Below, one piece after another: positions 62,382 to 64,000 of a stretch of 64,000 nt of DNA. Location of the stretch: NCBI RefSeq assembly GCF_034720595.1, contig NZ_JAYESJ010000001.1, forward strand, positions 2,444,001 through 2,508,000, in the 5' to 3' direction. Every line of letters starts with the position of its first letter. Within the stretch, counting starts at the first letter, position 1. A program made the position numbers and the translations under genes. Below the pieces are notes generated by a model, which was given only the letters and a program-made list of their open reading frames with translations, was not told the DNA's origin and searched no databases. The stretch is from Rhizobium sp. CC-YZS058 (GTDB lineage Bacteria > Pseudomonadota > Alphaproteobacteria > Rhizobiales > Rhizobiaceae).

Positions 62382-63086
62382 TTAAAACCCCTTGCCGCCG
62401 CGCAGTTCCGTCCAGACCGTCAGGAAGATGATCTTCAGGTCCATCCAGATGGTGAAATTGCGCATGTAGTGCAGGTCGCAGGCGATGCGGGCGCGGGCCT
62501 TGACCGGGTCGGTCGTCGGGCCGCGCAGGCCGCGCACCTGGGCGAGGCCGGTCAGGCCGGGCTTGACCATGTGGCGGTAGTGGTAGTGCGGCACCAGCTC
62601 TTCATAGAGCTTGGAAGCGGCCAGCATGCCGATCGCGTGGCAGCGCGGGCCGACCAGCGACATGTCGCCACGCAGAACGTTGATCAGCTGCGGCAGCTCG
62701 TCGATGCTCGTCTTGCGCAGGATCGCGCCGAGACGCGTGATGCGCGGGTCGTTCTGTGTCGTCTGCTGGACGCCGGTGGTATCGCAAAGATCGGTGCGCA
62801 TCGAGCGGAACTTGAAGATGCGGATCTTCGTGCAGTTCTGCCCCCAGCGAACCTGGCGGAAGAAAGCCGGGCCCGGGCTTTCCAGGCGGATGGCGATGCA
62901 GATGAGAAGGAAGAGCGGCGCCAGTATCAAGAGGGCCGTTCCCGCAACCGTGATGTCCAGCGCGCGCTTGGCGGCGAAATGAAAGGTGCTGCTGGCGATT
63001 TCGCCACGGCGGAACATGTCAATGGCAGGGGTGGGGAAGTTTGCCACCGCGGGCTCACTCGTAAATGTCGCTCGGAACTGCTTCAT
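62382..63086 (-). CDS. Undecaprenyl-phosphate sugar phosphotransferase (ExoY/PssA-like priming enzyme)
   Basis: A 234-residue enzyme that starts the repeat unit by moving a sugar-1-phosphate to undecaprenyl phosphate. One hydrophobic helix (about residues 45-67) precedes the catalytic domain with PGPAFFRQVRWGQN, IRIFKFRSMRTD, RKTSIDELPQLINVLRGDMSLVGPRC and KPGLTGLAQVRG, the bacterial sugar transferase signature. There is no N-terminal CoA-binding extension, as in ExoY/PssA. Start ATG 63086 (MKQFRA) has CGGAGAG upstream on its strand. The upstream region has several candidate control sites. Confidence 0.93.
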   Translation of the reverse strand: MKQFRATFTSEPAVANFPTPAIDMFRRGEIASSTFHFAAKRALDITVAGTALLILAPLFLLICIAIRLESPGPAFFRQVRWGQNCTKIRIFKFRSMRTDLCDTTGVQQTTQNDPRITRLGAILRKTSIDELPQLINVLRGDMSLVGPRCHAIGMLAASKLYEELVPHYHYRHMVKPGLTGLAQVRGLRGPTTDPVKARARIACDLHYMRNFTIWMDLKIIFLTVWTELRGGKGF

Positions 63087-63268
63087 CGGGCTCTCCGGGT
63101 CGTCGTGATTGAGCGTGTCATTTCTTGTGCGACGCAACATGCCAAACTTAGAGGCAAATGTCACCCCCTCGGCTCATAGTCCGTTAACCAGTGCATGCCG
63201 AACAAGGACGGATTCGGAATGCAGAAAACGCGGTGAACAGAGCATTAACGGAGGCTATGCGTCTGTTT

Positions 63269-63287
63269 CATTTCAATATTTAAAATG
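63269..63287. promoter_or_regulatory. AT-rich dyad resembling Ros/RosR boxes
   Basis: CATTTCAATATTTAAAATG is an imperfect dyad (CATTT / AAATG arms) about 185 bases upstream of the priming transferase. The ATTTCAAT core is like that of Ros-type boxes. In R. leguminosarum the related pssA gene is a known RosR target. Confidence 0.35.
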
Positions 63288-63323
63288 ATGATGGGAACCC
63301 AACGCTTGGACGAAAGCGAGCTT

Positions 63324-63360
63324 CATGACTAAATCGTTTCAAATTGGGACATTAGTCATG
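63324..63360. promoter_or_regulatory. CATGACTAA inverted repeat with 19-base spacer
   Basis: CATGACTAA (63324-63332) and TTAGTCATG (63352-63360) are perfect inverted copies, separated by 19 bases, upstream of the priming transferase. Possible operator or RNA hairpin. Confidence 0.45.
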
Positions 63361-63375
63361 CCTTCCGCGCATAGC

Positions 63376-63384
63376 TGCAATGCA
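63376..63384. promoter_or_regulatory. TGCANTGCA palindrome, site 4
   Basis: TGCAATGCA upstream of the priming transferase gene. The minus strand reads GTTTGTTGCATTGCAGCTAT, close to the context of sites 1 and 3. Confidence 0.5.
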
Positions 63385-63415
63385 ACAAACGCGAAAGGCT
63401 GGTTTGAAACGCGGC

Positions 63416-64000
63416 TCACCGCCGCTTCAGCGCCTCGGCCAGCTTCGCCGCCAGCGCGCCGCCGCCTGTGTCCTTCTGGGGCATGGGTGGTCGGGTCGTT
63501 TGGGGCTTGCGGTCGGGCTGGCGGTCGGTGACGTTCCTCCCGCTCGCAGGCGCGGCGTCCTTGCGCATGGAGAGCGCGATGCGCTTGCGCGGAACGTCCA
63601 CATCGGTCACCCGCACCTTCACCACGTCGCCCGCCTTCACCACCTCGTGCGGGTCCTTGACGAAGCGGTCGGCGAGCTGGGAGACATGGACCAGCCCGTC
63701 CTGGTGCACGCCGATATCGACGAAGGCGCCGAAGGCGGCGACGTTGGTCACCGTGCCTTCCAGTATCATGCCGGGCCTGAGGTCCTTGATGTCGTCCACC
63801 CCGTCGGCGAAGGTCGCCGTGCGGAAGCTCGGTCGTGGATCGCGGCCCGGCTTTTCGAGCTCGGCCAGAATGTCGCGCACCGTCGGCAGGCCGAAGCGGT
63901 CGTCGACAAAGGCCTTCGGGTCGAGCGATTTCAAAAGCGCCGTATCCCCCATGATGGCACGCAGATCCCGCCCGCAGGCGGCGACGATCTTCTTGGCGAC
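63416..64000 (-). CDS. tex: Tex transcription accessory protein, C-terminal part (5' end outside window)
   Basis: The frame enters from the right edge and ends at 63416. Residues from VAKKIVAACGRDLRAIMG match the region of Tex before the final domain. The S1 RNA-binding domain follows (DLRPGMILEGTVTNVAAFGAFVDIGVHQDGLVHVSQLADRFVKDPHEVVKAGDVVKVRVTDVDVPRKRIALSM), then a basic, Gln/Pro-rich tail ending ALKRR. Tex is a conserved nucleic-acid-binding protein involved in transcription accuracy and stress. A start at 63952 would be internal. It is unrelated to the polysaccharide locus that it borders. Confidence 0.92.
   Translation of the reverse strand, partial: VAKKIVAACGRDLRAIMGDTALLKSLDPKAFVDDRFGLPTVRDILAELEKPGRDPRPSFRTATFADGVDDIKDLRPGMILEGTVTNVAAFGAFVDIGVHQDGLVHVSQLADRFVKDPHEVVKAGDVVKVRVTDVDVPRKRIALSMRKDAAPASGRNVTDRQPDRKPQTTRPPMPQKDTGGGALAAKLAEALKRR

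Noticed and set aside
1..64000. CRISPR array, tRNA, rRNA or complete insertion sequence
   Set aside because: No regularly spaced repeats, tRNA cloverleaf or transposase-like protein was seen on either strand.

Overview
The window is GC-rich and densely coded. Its genes (NadQ-type regulator, nadA/nadB/nadC, TIGR02301-like protein, DUF2339-like protein, ExoP/Wzc-like co-polymerases, ExoY/PssA-like priming transferase) point to a Rhizobiales alphaproteobacterium of the Rhizobium/Agrobacterium type. That placement rests on gene content read by eye, not on a database search. No rRNA, tRNA, CRISPR array or intact insertion sequence was recognised.

Positions 1-21 kb are housekeeping chromosome. They hold the end of an exported protein, a YedK/SRAP protease, a plus-strand run (NUDIX hydrolase, TIGR02301 protein, two hypotheticals, YgfZ, an HD hydrolase, a tyrosine-phosphatase-like protein, NadQ), an ABC exporter, Cu/Zn superoxide dismutase and a TauE-type permease. 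The de novo NAD genes follow: nadB-nadC, an unrelated membrane-protein gene inserted on the other strand, then nadA with a clear dyad operator upstream. An MFS transporter, a MOSC protein, a giant DUF2339 membrane protein and recO complete this part.

Positions 21-63 kb form a large extracellular polysaccharide locus of the Wzx/Wzy type. It has a priming sugar-phosphate transferase (62.4 kb), five GT4-like glycosyltransferases (40.3-42.8 and 46.1-49.5 kb), a Wzx flippase, two Wzy/ligase-like proteins, two paralogous Wzc-type co-polymerase/kinases (22.0 and 49.7 kb), a Wza-type outer membrane lipoprotein (59.5 kb), three membrane acyltransferases, a pyruvyl transferase, a Tat-exported SGNH-like protein, two related glycosidases, a nucleotide-sugar epimerase and the GDP-mannose genes ManB/ManC. 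The parts suggest a mannose-containing repeat unit of about six sugars with pyruvyl and acyl decorations.

The most unusual element sits in the middle of this locus (33.1-34.7 kb). It is a compact three-gene exosortase cassette: a 95-residue protein ending in a VPGPE / transmembrane / Arg-rich sorting tail, an exosortase with the Cys-Arg-His triad, and a small overlapping accessory gene. It has its own AT-rich control region with an inverted repeat and a direct repeat. A second theme is a shared palindrome, TGCANTGCA in a TTTTTGCANTGCAGCATT context, found in four gaps of the polysaccharide locus and possibly marking a regulon.

The window ends with the start-truncated C-terminal part of Tex on the minus strand.
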